Shown one piece after another: positions 14,856 to 21,138 of a stretch of 21,138 bases of DNA; within the stretch, counting starts at the first letter, position 1, and each line of letters opens with the position of its first letter. The stretch spans positions 1 to 21,138 of the forward strand of contig CBDUXP010000064.1 in NCBI GenBank assembly GCA_965371225.1, given 5' to 3'. The notes below the pieces were generated by a model. The model worked only from the letters and a program-made list of their open reading frames with translations. It was not told where the DNA came from and made no database searches. This DNA comes from CBDUXP01 sp965371225 [NCBI: uncultured bacterium]. GTDB lineage: Bacteria; Abyssobacteria; SURF-5; CBDUXP01. The position numbers and the translations under genes are program-made.

Positions 14856-15323
14856 TCACCCCTGGGAAATTTCTTTGAGCATGGAGGGTTTGAGCACCGC
14901 CACCTCGCGCATGGCCTGCAGGCCCAGGTGCTCGCCGAGGGCCGCGCGGGCGACCTCGCTCTCCGCATCCGGCAGGGCCGCGATGGCTTCCAGTGCCTGC
15001 CCCAGGGCGGCCCGCGCGCCTGCGCTCCGCGCTTGCGGAGGTGCGGCCGGTGTGTCCTCGACAGCGCCCTCGATCGCGGCGGCCGTCTCCGCGTGGCCCG
15101 CTCCCCGGAGGGACTCCGCCGCCCGCGCGAGCGCCGCCAGGGCAGAGTCCGCTTCGGTCGCGTGCAACTCGGCCTTTTCTTCCACGCGGTCTTCCAGGTT
15201 CTGAAGCACGTCGATGGCCGCGTAGAGTTGGCCGCGCGCAAACCCGCTCGCCACCTCCGGCAGCACGTTCGTCTTCAGCGTGTCGACGACGCCGGCAAGC
15301 AATCTTTCCACGGGTACGAGCAC
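14856..15323 (-). CDS. Small Ala-rich helical protein of unknown function
   Basis: A 155-residue soluble protein, rich in Ala, Glu and Leu and probably almost wholly alpha-helical. It is not recognised as a named family. An N-terminal helical region (LLAGVVDTLKTNVLPEV, then LYAAIDVLQNLEDRVEEKAEL) is followed by a low-complexity Ala/Pro patch (about 85-105) and a second helical part ending in MLKEISQG. The track of GGAGG five bases before a GTG at 15323 decides the start; a TTG at 15335 is in frame but would place that ribosome site inside the gene. It lies between the phosphotransferase (one base apart) and the DUF7064/7065 gene (three bases apart), so it is likely an accessory protein of these enzymes. 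Confidence 0.75.
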   Translation of the reverse strand: MLVPVERLLAGVVDTLKTNVLPEVASGFARGQLYAAIDVLQNLEDRVEEKAELHATEADSALAALARAAESLRGAGHAETAAAIEGAVEDTPAAPPQARSAGARAALGQALEAIAALPDAESEVARAALGEHLGLQAMREVAVLKPSMLKEISQG

Positions 15324-15324
15324 G

Positions 15325-16371
15325 TCAGCCTCCAAACCAGCCGCGCAGGGCGGCTAGCAGCGCATACAGGAACGGCAACTGATGATCGAAGATCGCCATG
15401 CGCAGGTCGCGCGACCGGCCGTCGTTGAACGCGCGGATCCCCGTCATCATGATGGCGATCATCTTGACGACGCTGAGGACGCTGTAGAACTGCAAGCGCG
15501 CATCGTCGACCGCACGGCCCGAGACGCTCATGTACGCCTCGTTGAACTCCTCCGGCGTCAGCAGGGCCGAGGCGTACGGCGTCCCCGCCCGCCAGAGTTC
15601 CGAACAGCACCACGCCACGTCCTCCAGGGGATCGCCCAGGTGCACCAGCTCCCAGTCGAGGATGCCGGTAAGGTGCGCTTCCCCATCCTCGCGCTGCACG
15701 AGAAAGTTGCCCAGCCGATAGTCGCCATGGACGAGCGTGACCTCCTCCGAGGCGGGCGCATGCGCGTGCAGCCACAGGAACGCTTCCGCCACGATGGGCG
15801 GCACCGGCAGCGCGCTCTCCCGCACGCGGTGCGCCCACTTCTCGACTTCCCGTGCGGCCGCGCCGGTGCCGGGCGGGGGCGGGCCGAGGAAATCGAACTG
15901 GCATGCCCGCCAATCGACGGCGTGCAACCGGGCCAGCCAGTGCACCACGTCCGGCCCGAGCGCCTGCCGCTCGCGGTCATCGAACGGCAGGCTGCCGTCG
16001 GCCGCGGCGGCGGGGATGGGCACTTCGCCCGGCAACCGTTCCATGACGTAGAAGGGTCGATCCAGCGCTGCCGGATCCCGTTCGAACCACGGGGTCGGCG
16101 GCGACGGGAGCGGGTCGTCAGAGAGTACGTTCAGCACGCGGAATTCCGGCTCCAGGTCATAGGGTTCCAGAAGCCCGGCCTCCGGTTCGCGCTTGATGAC
16201 ATAGCTGCGGACCTGGGGGCTGCCGCCGCGCACGAACTCCAGGTCGAACATGAAGGTCTCCTGCGAGAAACCCTCCGTGCTGCGCTGGAGGTTGGTCACG
16301 TGCAGGTCGTCCGCCGCCTCCAAGTGGCTGGCGAGAAAGCGCGCGATTCGGGATTCGAGTGTGTCGCTCAT
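15325..16371 (-). CDS. APH-family phosphotransferase (ACAD10/11 N-terminal kinase-like)
   Basis: A 348-residue kinase-fold protein. It has a nucleotide-binding N-lobe (TEGFSQETFMFDLEF, VIKREPEAG), the catalytic loop HGDYRLGNFLV with its Asp and Asn, and the metal-binding segment GILDWELVHLGDPLEDVAW. These are hallmarks of the aminoglycoside-phosphotransferase superfamily. The pattern is that of the kinase half of ACAD10/11, thought to phosphorylate 4-hydroxyacyl-CoA, rather than that of a drug-resistance enzyme. The ATG at 16371 has no clear ribosome site. It is the first gene of the six-gene operon that ends in a BtuFCD importer. The divergent neighbour acuI also acts on a CoA thioester. The substrate is not proven by sequence. 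Confidence 0.82.
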   Translation of the reverse strand: MSDTLESRIARFLASHLEAADDLHVTNLQRSTEGFSQETFMFDLEFVRGGSPQVRSYVIKREPEAGLLEPYDLEPEFRVLNVLSDDPLPSPPTPWFERDPAALDRPFYVMERLPGEVPIPAAAADGSLPFDDRERQALGPDVVHWLARLHAVDWRACQFDFLGPPPPGTGAAAREVEKWAHRVRESALPVPPIVAEAFLWLHAHAPASEEVTLVHGDYRLGNFLVQREDGEAHLTGILDWELVHLGDPLEDVAWCCSELWRAGTPYASALLTPEEFNEAYMSVSGRAVDDARLQFYSVLSVVKMIAIMMTGIRAFNDGRSRDLRMAIFDHQLPFLYALLAALRGWFGG

Positions 16372-16580
16372 GGAATGGCACGGCGGGCCGGCGCGTCCAA
16401 GCCGCCCACCCCACCGCCTCTCTGGTGCATCGCCTCCGTCATGGGGAAAGAGGCGAGTATTGTACTGTGCGCCCCGGCCGGCGCGCGGGGAGCAGGCGAC
16501 CGGCTAGAATGGCGGCTCACATCGCGCGGCAGGCGGGCCGGCAGGCGGCGCCGGGGAATGCGCGTGAGGGGGCAGTACCG
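16372..16580. promoter_or_regulatory. Divergent promoter region between the phosphotransferase operon and acuI
   Basis: These 209 bases hold no gene. Toward acuI, TAGAAT at 16505-16510 resembles a -10 box about 70 bases before the start codon. Toward the phosphotransferase, TACAAT on the minus strand (16459-16464) could be a -10 box about 90 bases before its start. No good -35 hexamers are seen at the expected distance for either, and the stretch between them is very GC-rich. No operator was recognised. Confidence 0.3.
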
Positions 16581-17576
16581 ATGAGTGAGACGTTTCGAGC
16601 GCTGGTGGCGGACCAGGTGGAGGGGAAGACGCAGACGGCCCTCCAGGACCTGACAGCGGCGGACTTGCCGGACGGGGACGTGACCGTCGCCGTGGCCTAC
16701 TCCACGCTGAACTATAAGGATGGGCTCGCCGTGACCGGCGCGGGCAAGGTCATCCGCCGCTTCCCCATGGTGTGTGGCATCGATCTGGCCGGGACGGTCG
16801 AGGAATCCCAATCGTCCGAGTTTGCGCCCGGCGACCCCGTGGTGCTCACCGGCTGGGGACTCGGGGAAGCGCACTGGGGCGGGTACGCGCAGAAGCAGCG
16901 GGTGCGCAGCGAGTGGCTCGTGCCGCTGCCGGCCCCGTTCACTCTGCAACAGGCCATGGCTATCGGCACGGCAGGGTTCACCGCCATGCTCTGTGTCACG
17001 GCGCTTGAGCAGGCGGGCGTGACGCCGGGCGAGCATGAGGTGATCGTGACCGGCGCCGCAGGCGGGGTTGGCAGCGTCGCCGTCGCGCTGTTGGCCAGTC
17101 TCGGCTACACCGTCGCCGCGTCGACCGGGCGTGCAGACGCCCACGACTATCTGCGCGGGCTCGGCGCGAGTACCGTGGTCGATCGCACGGAACTGGCGAC
17201 GCCATCCGGGCGGCCACTGGATAAGGAGCGCTGGGCCGGCGGCGTGGACACGGTGGGCGATGAAACGCTCGCGTCCGTCCTCCGTCAAACGCGCTACGGG
17301 GGCGCCGTGGCCGCGTGTGGCTTGGCGGGGGGCGTCAATCTGCCCACCACCGTCCTCCCCTTCATCCTGCGGGGCGTGACCCTGCGCGGCATCGATTCCG
17401 TCATGTGTCCGAAGGCCCCGCGCGTGGAAGCGTGGCGCCGGTTGGCGCAGGACCTGCCCCTGGACAAGCTGGACGCGATGACCACGGTCGAGCCCCTGGC
17501 CAAGGTGCCGGAATTGGCGCAGACCATTCTGGATGGCCACGTCCGCGGCCGCACCGTCATCGACGTGAACGCGTAG
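16581..17576 (+). CDS. acuI: Acrylyl-CoA reductase (NADPH), AcuI/YhdH family
   Basis: A 331-residue medium-chain quinone-oxidoreductase-type protein that would reduce acryloyl-CoA to propionyl-CoA with NADPH. Family features are STLNYKDGLAVTGAGKV at about 42-58, the CGID LAGTV block, VLTGWGLGE, the cofactor-binding GAAGGVGSVAVALL at about 157-170, and GVTLRGIDSVMCPK near 273-286, which is distinctive of AcuI/YhdH. Length is exact for the family. The ATG at 16581 is preceded by GAGGGGG at 8 bases. An in-frame upstream extension to 16359 has no such signal. It stands alone on the plus strand, divergent from the phosphotransferase operon and convergent with the small gene at 17587. A role in acryloyl-CoA detoxification or 3-hydroxypropionate/DMSP use is known for the family. 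The role here is inferred. Confidence 0.92.
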   Translation: MSETFRALVADQVEGKTQTALQDLTAADLPDGDVTVAVAYSTLNYKDGLAVTGAGKVIRRFPMVCGIDLAGTVEESQSSEFAPGDPVVLTGWGLGEAHWGGYAQKQRVRSEWLVPLPAPFTLQQAMAIGTAGFTAMLCVTALEQAGVTPGEHEVIVTGAAGGVGSVAVALLASLGYTVAASTGRADAHDYLRGLGASTVVDRTELATPSGRPLDKERWAGGVDTVGDETLASVLRQTRYGGAVAACGLAGGVNLPTTVLPFILRGVTLRGIDSVMCPKAPRVEAWRRLAQDLPLDKLDAMTTVEPLAKVPELAQTILDGHVRGRTVIDVNA

Positions 17577-17586
17577 CGGCCGCGCG

Positions 17587-17889
17587 CTAGGTCAGGCGGA
17601 GCACATCGCGGGCGTGGGCTTTGCCGGCCGCGTTGAGCTGCAGACGTTTCTGCGTCGGCCCGCCCACGTCCAGGTGCCGTGCCTCGATCATGCGGTCCAG
17701 CTCGGCGTTCAACGTGTCGGTACCCGCATCGGCGGACGCGGTGCCGTGCTCTTCGCTAGCCAACAACCGGTGGGCTTCCGTCAGGATGGACAGGCGCGTG
17801 CGCATGCGGTGCCGGGGTAGCGCCCGGGTAGCGTCGTACAGGACGCGGTACAACACCCGTGCCGGGGGGGACGTGGGCGTCTTCGCCAT
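17587..17889 (-). CDS. Small basic protein of unknown function
   Basis: A 100-residue protein not assigned to a family. It is basic in its first half (RALPRHRMRTRLSILTEAHRLL), probably mainly helical, and ends with RLQLNAAGKAHARDVLRLT. That end faintly recalls the wing-and-helix end of winged-helix regulators, but I do not claim DNA binding. The ATG at 17889 has AGGAG five bases upstream; the open frame extends further but only through a GC-rich leader. It follows the flavin reductase gene by 76 bases on the same strand, so both may be co-transcribed. It converges on acuI, with ten bases between stops and no visible hairpin. Confidence 0.65.
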   Translation of the reverse strand: MAKTPTSPPARVLYRVLYDATRALPRHRMRTRLSILTEAHRLLASEEHGTASADAGTDTLNAELDRMIEARHLDVGGPTQKRLQLNAAGKAHARDVLRLT

Positions 17890-17965
17890 CACCGCTCCTG
17901 CCGGCGGCAACCGGGCGCGCGGTCGCTCGCACGGGCGTTCCCGCCAGGGGTGTCCCAGGGAGCGG

Positions 17966-18460
17966 TCAGGCGTCCGGCTCCGCAGCCAGGGCGGCGTAAC
18001 GCCCGCCATGAAAGATGAGCGGCGCGCGGTTGTCGTATCGGAAGCGCTCCACGCGCCCGACCACGATCGCATGGTCGCCGCCGGGGTGCCGGGCTTCGGT
18101 ACGGCACTCGAAACACGCGACGCAGTCGGTCAGTACGGGCACGTCCCCCAGTCCCGCGTCCAGGTCCACCCCCGCGAACCGATCGTCCGTGGAACTGGCG
18201 AACCGGTTGGAGACTTCGGCCTGGTCGGCGGCGAGCACGTGCACGGCGAACCAGTCGGCGGCCTGAAACACCTGCCACAGGGACGCGGCGTGGGCAATGC
18301 TCCACAGGATCAGCGGCGGGTCCAGCGACACCGAGCTAAAGGAATTCACCGCCATCCCCACCGGACTCCCGTCGGGTGCGCGGGTCGTGACCACGGTGAC
18401 GCCGGTCGCGAACGTGCCCAGCGCGTTGCGGAACTGCCGCGTATCGAACTCGTCTGCCAT
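17966..18460 (-). CDS. Flavin reductase-like protein (HpaC/split-barrel FMN-binding)
   Basis: A 164-residue split-barrel flavoprotein of the flavin reductase domain family. It has the typical N-terminus FRNALGTFATGVTVVTT (residues 10-26), GMAVNSFSSVSLDPPLILWSI (35-55) for flavin binding, FAVHVLAADQAEVSNRFAS at 71-89 and the closing APLIFHGGRYAAL. Such proteins supply reduced flavin to a two-component monooxygenase or act as FMN-dependent reductases. No monooxygenase gene lies next to it, so its partner is unknown. The ATG at 18460 is the family start; the ribosome site is weak. The in-frame extension upstream to 18898 is on the wrong strand of the AsmA gene and is not real. It is divergent from the AsmA gene. 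Confidence 0.88.
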   Translation of the reverse strand: MADEFDTRQFRNALGTFATGVTVVTTRAPDGSPVGMAVNSFSSVSLDPPLILWSIAHAASLWQVFQAADWFAVHVLAADQAEVSNRFASSTDDRFAGVDLDAGLGDVPVLTDCVACFECRTEARHPGGDHAIVVGRVERFRYDNRAPLIFHGGRYAALAAEPDA

Positions 18461-18724
18461 CGTTCCCGTCGGACCTTGCTCGCCGGACCTGCGCCGCCAC
18501 GTGGGCGGGTGTGCCGCGGGGCCGGTGTGGGCGGCAGAACTGTATACGGCGGTCCGATGGGGTAGCAAGCGCGGGCCGGACGCGCGCGGCGCCATCGCGC
18601 CTTGGGGCTCGGTGCATATCCAGGCCTCCGGGAAAACGGTAGGATAGACCCCGTGAACAGGGCAGGCGCCGGTGGCGAGGAGGGGCGCGACCGGACGCCA
18701 CGACGATTTTCGCTTGCGGGCCAC

Positions 18725-20605
18725 ATGTCCCCCGGTTTCCGCCGGCTGGTGGTGGTGGTGGTCCTGAGCGCCGGGGTGCTGGCGGCCATCGACCTGGCCG
18801 TGTACTGGCTGGTGCCGGCGCAGCGATACGCCGAGCGGGTCATCGATCAACTGTACGCGGCCACGGGCGCCCACCTGACCTTCCGCGGGCGACCTCACCT
18901 GTCGCTCTTTCCCCGCCTCGCGCTCGAACTATCCGACGTAGAGGTCACGGCCACGCCGGGGACGACGCTCGCCCCCCTGGCGGCAGTGGATGAGCTGCAC
19001 CTCCAGTTTTCGGCAGCGGCGTTCCTCCGGGGCGAACTCCGGGTGGATGAAGCGGTGCTCTTCGATCCCGTGCTCACCATGGTGGTGGGGCCCACCGGTG
19101 CGCGCAACTGGGCCCTCACCAGGCCACCCGCCGAAGGCGGACCCCGGGAGGCGCGCCGCGACGCCGGCAGCGGGGGCATGGGGTCCCGCTTTCGGTTCGA
19201 CGACATCCGCGTGATCAACGGCACCCTGGCCTATGTGGATCAGCGCCTGAAAGTGGAGGAGGCCGTGACGCCGGTCAACGGCCGGATCTTCGTGCCGACC
19301 CTTGATGGTCCGCTCAGCGCGGACGGCTACTTTCCGTGGCACGGGAGCCTCGTGCAAATCGAATGTGATTTTGCCAACACCCGCCACCTCTTGAGCGGCC
19401 AACCGACCAAGGTGGCCTTCTCCCTGAGTGCCGACGCGGGGGTCGCAACGTATCGGGGTACCGCGCGGGTGGGCGCGGCACCGGCCGGCTCCGGCGAGCT
19501 GGAGATTCGGGCGCCTTCGTACGCCGGCCTGATGGAGTATCTCATGCAGCGGCCGCAGCAGGAGGCGGAGGCGTCCGGGCCCGCAACCGTATACGCGGCG
19601 CTCCACTATCGGGAGGGGCACCTGCGCGTGTCGGACGTCCGCATGGACCTAGGCGGCCGACGGGTGGCAGGCGAAGCCGCTTTGCGGCTTGGAGCCCAGC
19701 GGCCTGAGCTGGGCGTGCGGTTGGTCACGGATCAGGTGAACCTGACCCCCCTGTTTCCCGCGGCTGATGCGCCGGCGCGGGACGCGGAGACGGAGGAAGG
19801 CCCCCATTACCTGGCGGCCCCCATGTGGAGCGATACGCCCATCGGCCTGGGCCCCCTGGGCGCAACGGATGCGAATATCGAGGTCTACGCCGATGCGGTG
19901 CGGCTGCGCGGGTTGATGTTGGGCCCGAACAAGATGACGGCCACGATCGCGCAGGACCAGATCTCGGTCGATGTCGGCGAAACGACGGCGGGCGATGGAT
20001 TCCTGCGTGTAACGATGAACGTGGACCGGACCGGCGAGCAGCCGCGCTACGTGGCCCGGGTCCATCTGGAATCGGTCGACGTGAACGAGCTGCTGCACGG
20101 CCTGTGGGGCGCCTCGTCCGTGACGGGCACAGCAACAGGCGCCATGGAATTTACGGGGACGGGAACAAGCCCGCAGGAACTCGTCAGCTGCCTCCAAGGG
20201 TACGGCTGCATAACCATAGTCAATGGGGCGTTGCACGGCGTGGACCTCTCGTCTTCCAGCGGGAACCTGGTGCGCTTCGTCTTGCGTCAAGTGCGGGGCG
20301 CGGAGAAGCGCACCCCCTTCCGGCGCATGTCGGGCACCTTCGAGATACAGGACGGCGTGTTGTATAACCCTGACCTCCTTCTGGAAGCGAGCACCCTGCG
20401 CCTGAGCGGCGGCGGCGCCACGAGCCTGCTGGACCGGTCCCTCGACTACCGGCTCGCCCTGCGGCGGCCGTGGATGCGGGTCCCCCTCGCGATTCAGGGG
20501 ACGTGGGGAGCCTTGGAGGTCGACGCGGCCATCCCCCGGCCGCTGCCGTCCCTCACAGGCGGGGGACAGCCGCCAAAGGCGCCCGCGGCGAGTCGCATCG
20601 AGTAA
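18725..20605 (+). CDS. AsmA family protein
   Basis: A 626-residue membrane-anchored protein. One N-terminal transmembrane helix (RLVVVVVLSAGVLAAIDLAVYWLV, near residues 7-30, in two pieces) is followed by the AsmA N-terminal pattern: IDQLYAATGAHLTFRG, SLFPRLALELSDVEV, LRGELRVDEAVLFDP and a long beta-rich periplasmic part. The C-terminal portion has the AsmA block with SLLDRSLDYRLAL and AIQGTWGALEVD. Family members help outer-membrane lipid or protein assembly and point to a Gram-negative envelope. The ATG at 18725 is chosen to begin just before the membrane helix. A GTG at 18653 with AGGA upstream would add 24 residues. Between the divergent flavin reductase and this start there are about 264 bases without a recognised gene. 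Confidence 0.85.
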   Translation: MSPGFRRLVVVVVLSAGVLAAIDLAVYWLVPAQRYAERVIDQLYAATGAHLTFRGRPHLSLFPRLALELSDVEVTATPGTTLAPLAAVDELHLQFSAAAFLRGELRVDEAVLFDPVLTMVVGPTGARNWALTRPPAEGGPREARRDAGSGGMGSRFRFDDIRVINGTLAYVDQRLKVEEAVTPVNGRIFVPTLDGPLSADGYFPWHGSLVQIECDFANTRHLLSGQPTKVAFSLSADAGVATYRGTARVGAAPAGSGELEIRAPSYAGLMEYLMQRPQQEAEASGPATVYAALHYREGHLRVSDVRMDLGGRRVAGEAALRLGAQRPELGVRLVTDQVNLTPLFPAADAPARDAETEEGPHYLAAPMWSDTPIGLGPLGATDANIEVYADAVRLRGLMLGPNKMTATIAQDQISVDVGETTAGDGFLRVTMNVDRTGEQPRYVARVHLESVDVNELLHGLWGASSVTGTATGAMEFTGTGTSPQELVSCLQGYGCITIVNGALHGVDLSSSSGNLVRFVLRQVRGAEKRTPFRRMSGTFEIQDGVLYNPDLLLEASTLRLSGGGATSLLDRSLDYRLALRRPWMRVPLAIQGTWGALEVDAAIPRPLPSLTGGGQPPKAPAASRIE

Positions 20606-20608
20606 CCT

Positions 20609-20638
20609 GGGCCGCGCGCGGGCACGTGCCGCGCGCCC
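20609..20638 (+). terminator. Strong GC inverted repeat between asmA and the protease gene
   Basis: An imperfect inverted repeat is centred on GCACGTGC (20622-20629). Five pairs flank the centre, then after a one-base bulge six more CG pairs, with two further pairs outside. It lies between the AsmA stop (20605) and the next ribosome site. The Ts of an intrinsic terminator are missing, so it may only attenuate readthrough or protect the asmA transcript end. Confidence 0.3.
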
Positions 20639-20660
20639 GAACGAGACGAGGAGAGACGGC

Positions 20661-21138
20661 ATGGCGGTGCAGCCCGGCTACTATCGTCTTCCCACCATCC
20701 ACGCGGCCACCATCGTCTTCGTGAGCGAGGACGACGTGTGGCGTGTCTCGACCGACGGCGGCGCGGCGCACCGCGTGAGCGCCAACCCGGGCCACAGTGC
20801 GTACCCGAGCCTGTCCCCGGACGGATCGCGGCTCGCCTACGTCAGCCAGGATGAAGGCGCGCCGGAGGTCTACGTGATGCCCGCGCGCGGCGGGGAGCCC
20901 GCCCGGCGGCTTACGTTTCTCGGCGCCAACACGCGCGTCGCCGGCTGGCGGTCCGATGGGTCCGCGATCCTCTTCGCGAGCGACGCCGCGCAACCGTTCT
21001 CGGGCGACTGGCACCTCTGGGAAGTCGCACCGGACGGTGGGCCGCCGCGCGCCCTCGGCCTCGGCCCCGCCCTGGGCATCGCATTCGATCCCCGCGGCAG
21101 CGGCGGAGTGCCGTTTGCGGTCAGCAGATCGACGAAGA
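20661..21138 (+). CDS. Tricorn-like protease, N-terminal beta-propeller (partial, cut by window end)
   Basis: The first 159 codons of a gene that runs off the window. It begins GYYRLPTIHAATIVFVSEDDVW, then repeated WD40/TolB-like beta-propeller blades with AYPSLSPDGSRLAYVS, EVYVMPARGGEPARRLTFL and a further blade with GWRSDGSAILFAS. The opening 'YYR-PTIH---I-FVSEDDVW' is typical of tricorn-type S41 peptidases, which use an N-terminal propeller to gate peptides into a serine-protease core. The catalytic part is not in the window, so a TolB-like propeller protein without protease remains possible. The ATG at 20661 has GAGGAGAG nine bases upstream. It lies 55 bases after the AsmA gene on the same strand. 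Confidence 0.78.
   Translation, partial: MAVQPGYYRLPTIHAATIVFVSEDDVWRVSTDGGAAHRVSANPGHSAYPSLSPDGSRLAYVSQDEGAPEVYVMPARGGEPARRLTFLGANTRVAGWRSDGSAILFASDAAQPFSGDWHLWEVAPDGGPPRALGLGPALGIAFDPRGSGGVPFAVSRSTK

Noticed and set aside
13782-15428. A 548-codon plus-strand ORF opposite the DUF7064/7065 gene
   Set aside because: It has typical antisense composition, no motif and no ribosome site.
1-21138. CRISPR arrays, tRNA or rRNA genes, insertion sequences, integrases
   Set aside because: No regularly spaced repeats, cloverleaf-like sequences or transposase/integrase proteins were seen in any part of the window.

Overview
The window is about 21 kb of high-GC, densely coded bacterial DNA. Gene ends overlap by 1-11 bases, and GTG/TTG starts sit among ATG starts. 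There are no rRNA, tRNA, phage, transposase or CRISPR genes. The gene mix (fused class III cyclase, ACAD10-like kinase, AcuI, AsmA, tricorn protease, FbpABC, BtuFCD) fits an uncultured Gram-negative-type soil, sediment or groundwater bacterium such as Binatota, Rokubacteria, Tectomicrobia or another deltaproteobacterial-like lineage. The lineage cannot be fixed from this sequence.

Region 1 (76-5617, minus strand) is a four-gene operon that I read as an ergothioneine locus: egtD (histidine trimethylation), then a 1146-residue fusion of a molybdopterin-bisPGD/[4Fe-4S] oxidoreductase with a NifS/IscS-type cysteine desulfurase, then a DUF427 protein, then an OpuCA/EgtV-type ABC ATPase. EgtD plus the fusion would make ergothioneine from histidine and cysteine without the oxygen-dependent EgtB or the rhodanese EanB. 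This matches the 'metallopterin-dependent ergothioneine synthase' idea that I recall being described for Caldithrix abyssi. The terminal ATPase belongs to the same transporter family as known ergothioneine importers.

Region 2 (6008-9800, minus strand) is a classic fbpABC ferric-iron importer with a possible Fur box upstream. A 390-bp gene-free stretch separates it from egtD.

Region 3 (10021-10893, plus strand) is a class III adenylate/guanylate cyclase interrupted by an in-frame UGA. The UGA sits exactly where the last cysteine of a CxxC...CxxC motif is expected, and a GC-rich hairpin follows. It may be a selenocysteine codon or a fresh nonsense mutation.

Region 4 (10905-16371, minus strand) is six tightly coupled genes: an ACAD10-like phosphotransferase, a small helical protein, a DUF7064/7065 (AttH/CrtC-like) protein, then a BtuF-BtuC-BtuD-type importer. 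The coupling suggests that the importer and the enzymes share a substrate.

Region 5 (16581-21138) carries acuI (plus), a small unknown gene and a flavin reductase (minus), an AsmA-family protein (plus) and the start of a tricorn-like protease (plus, cut by the window end).
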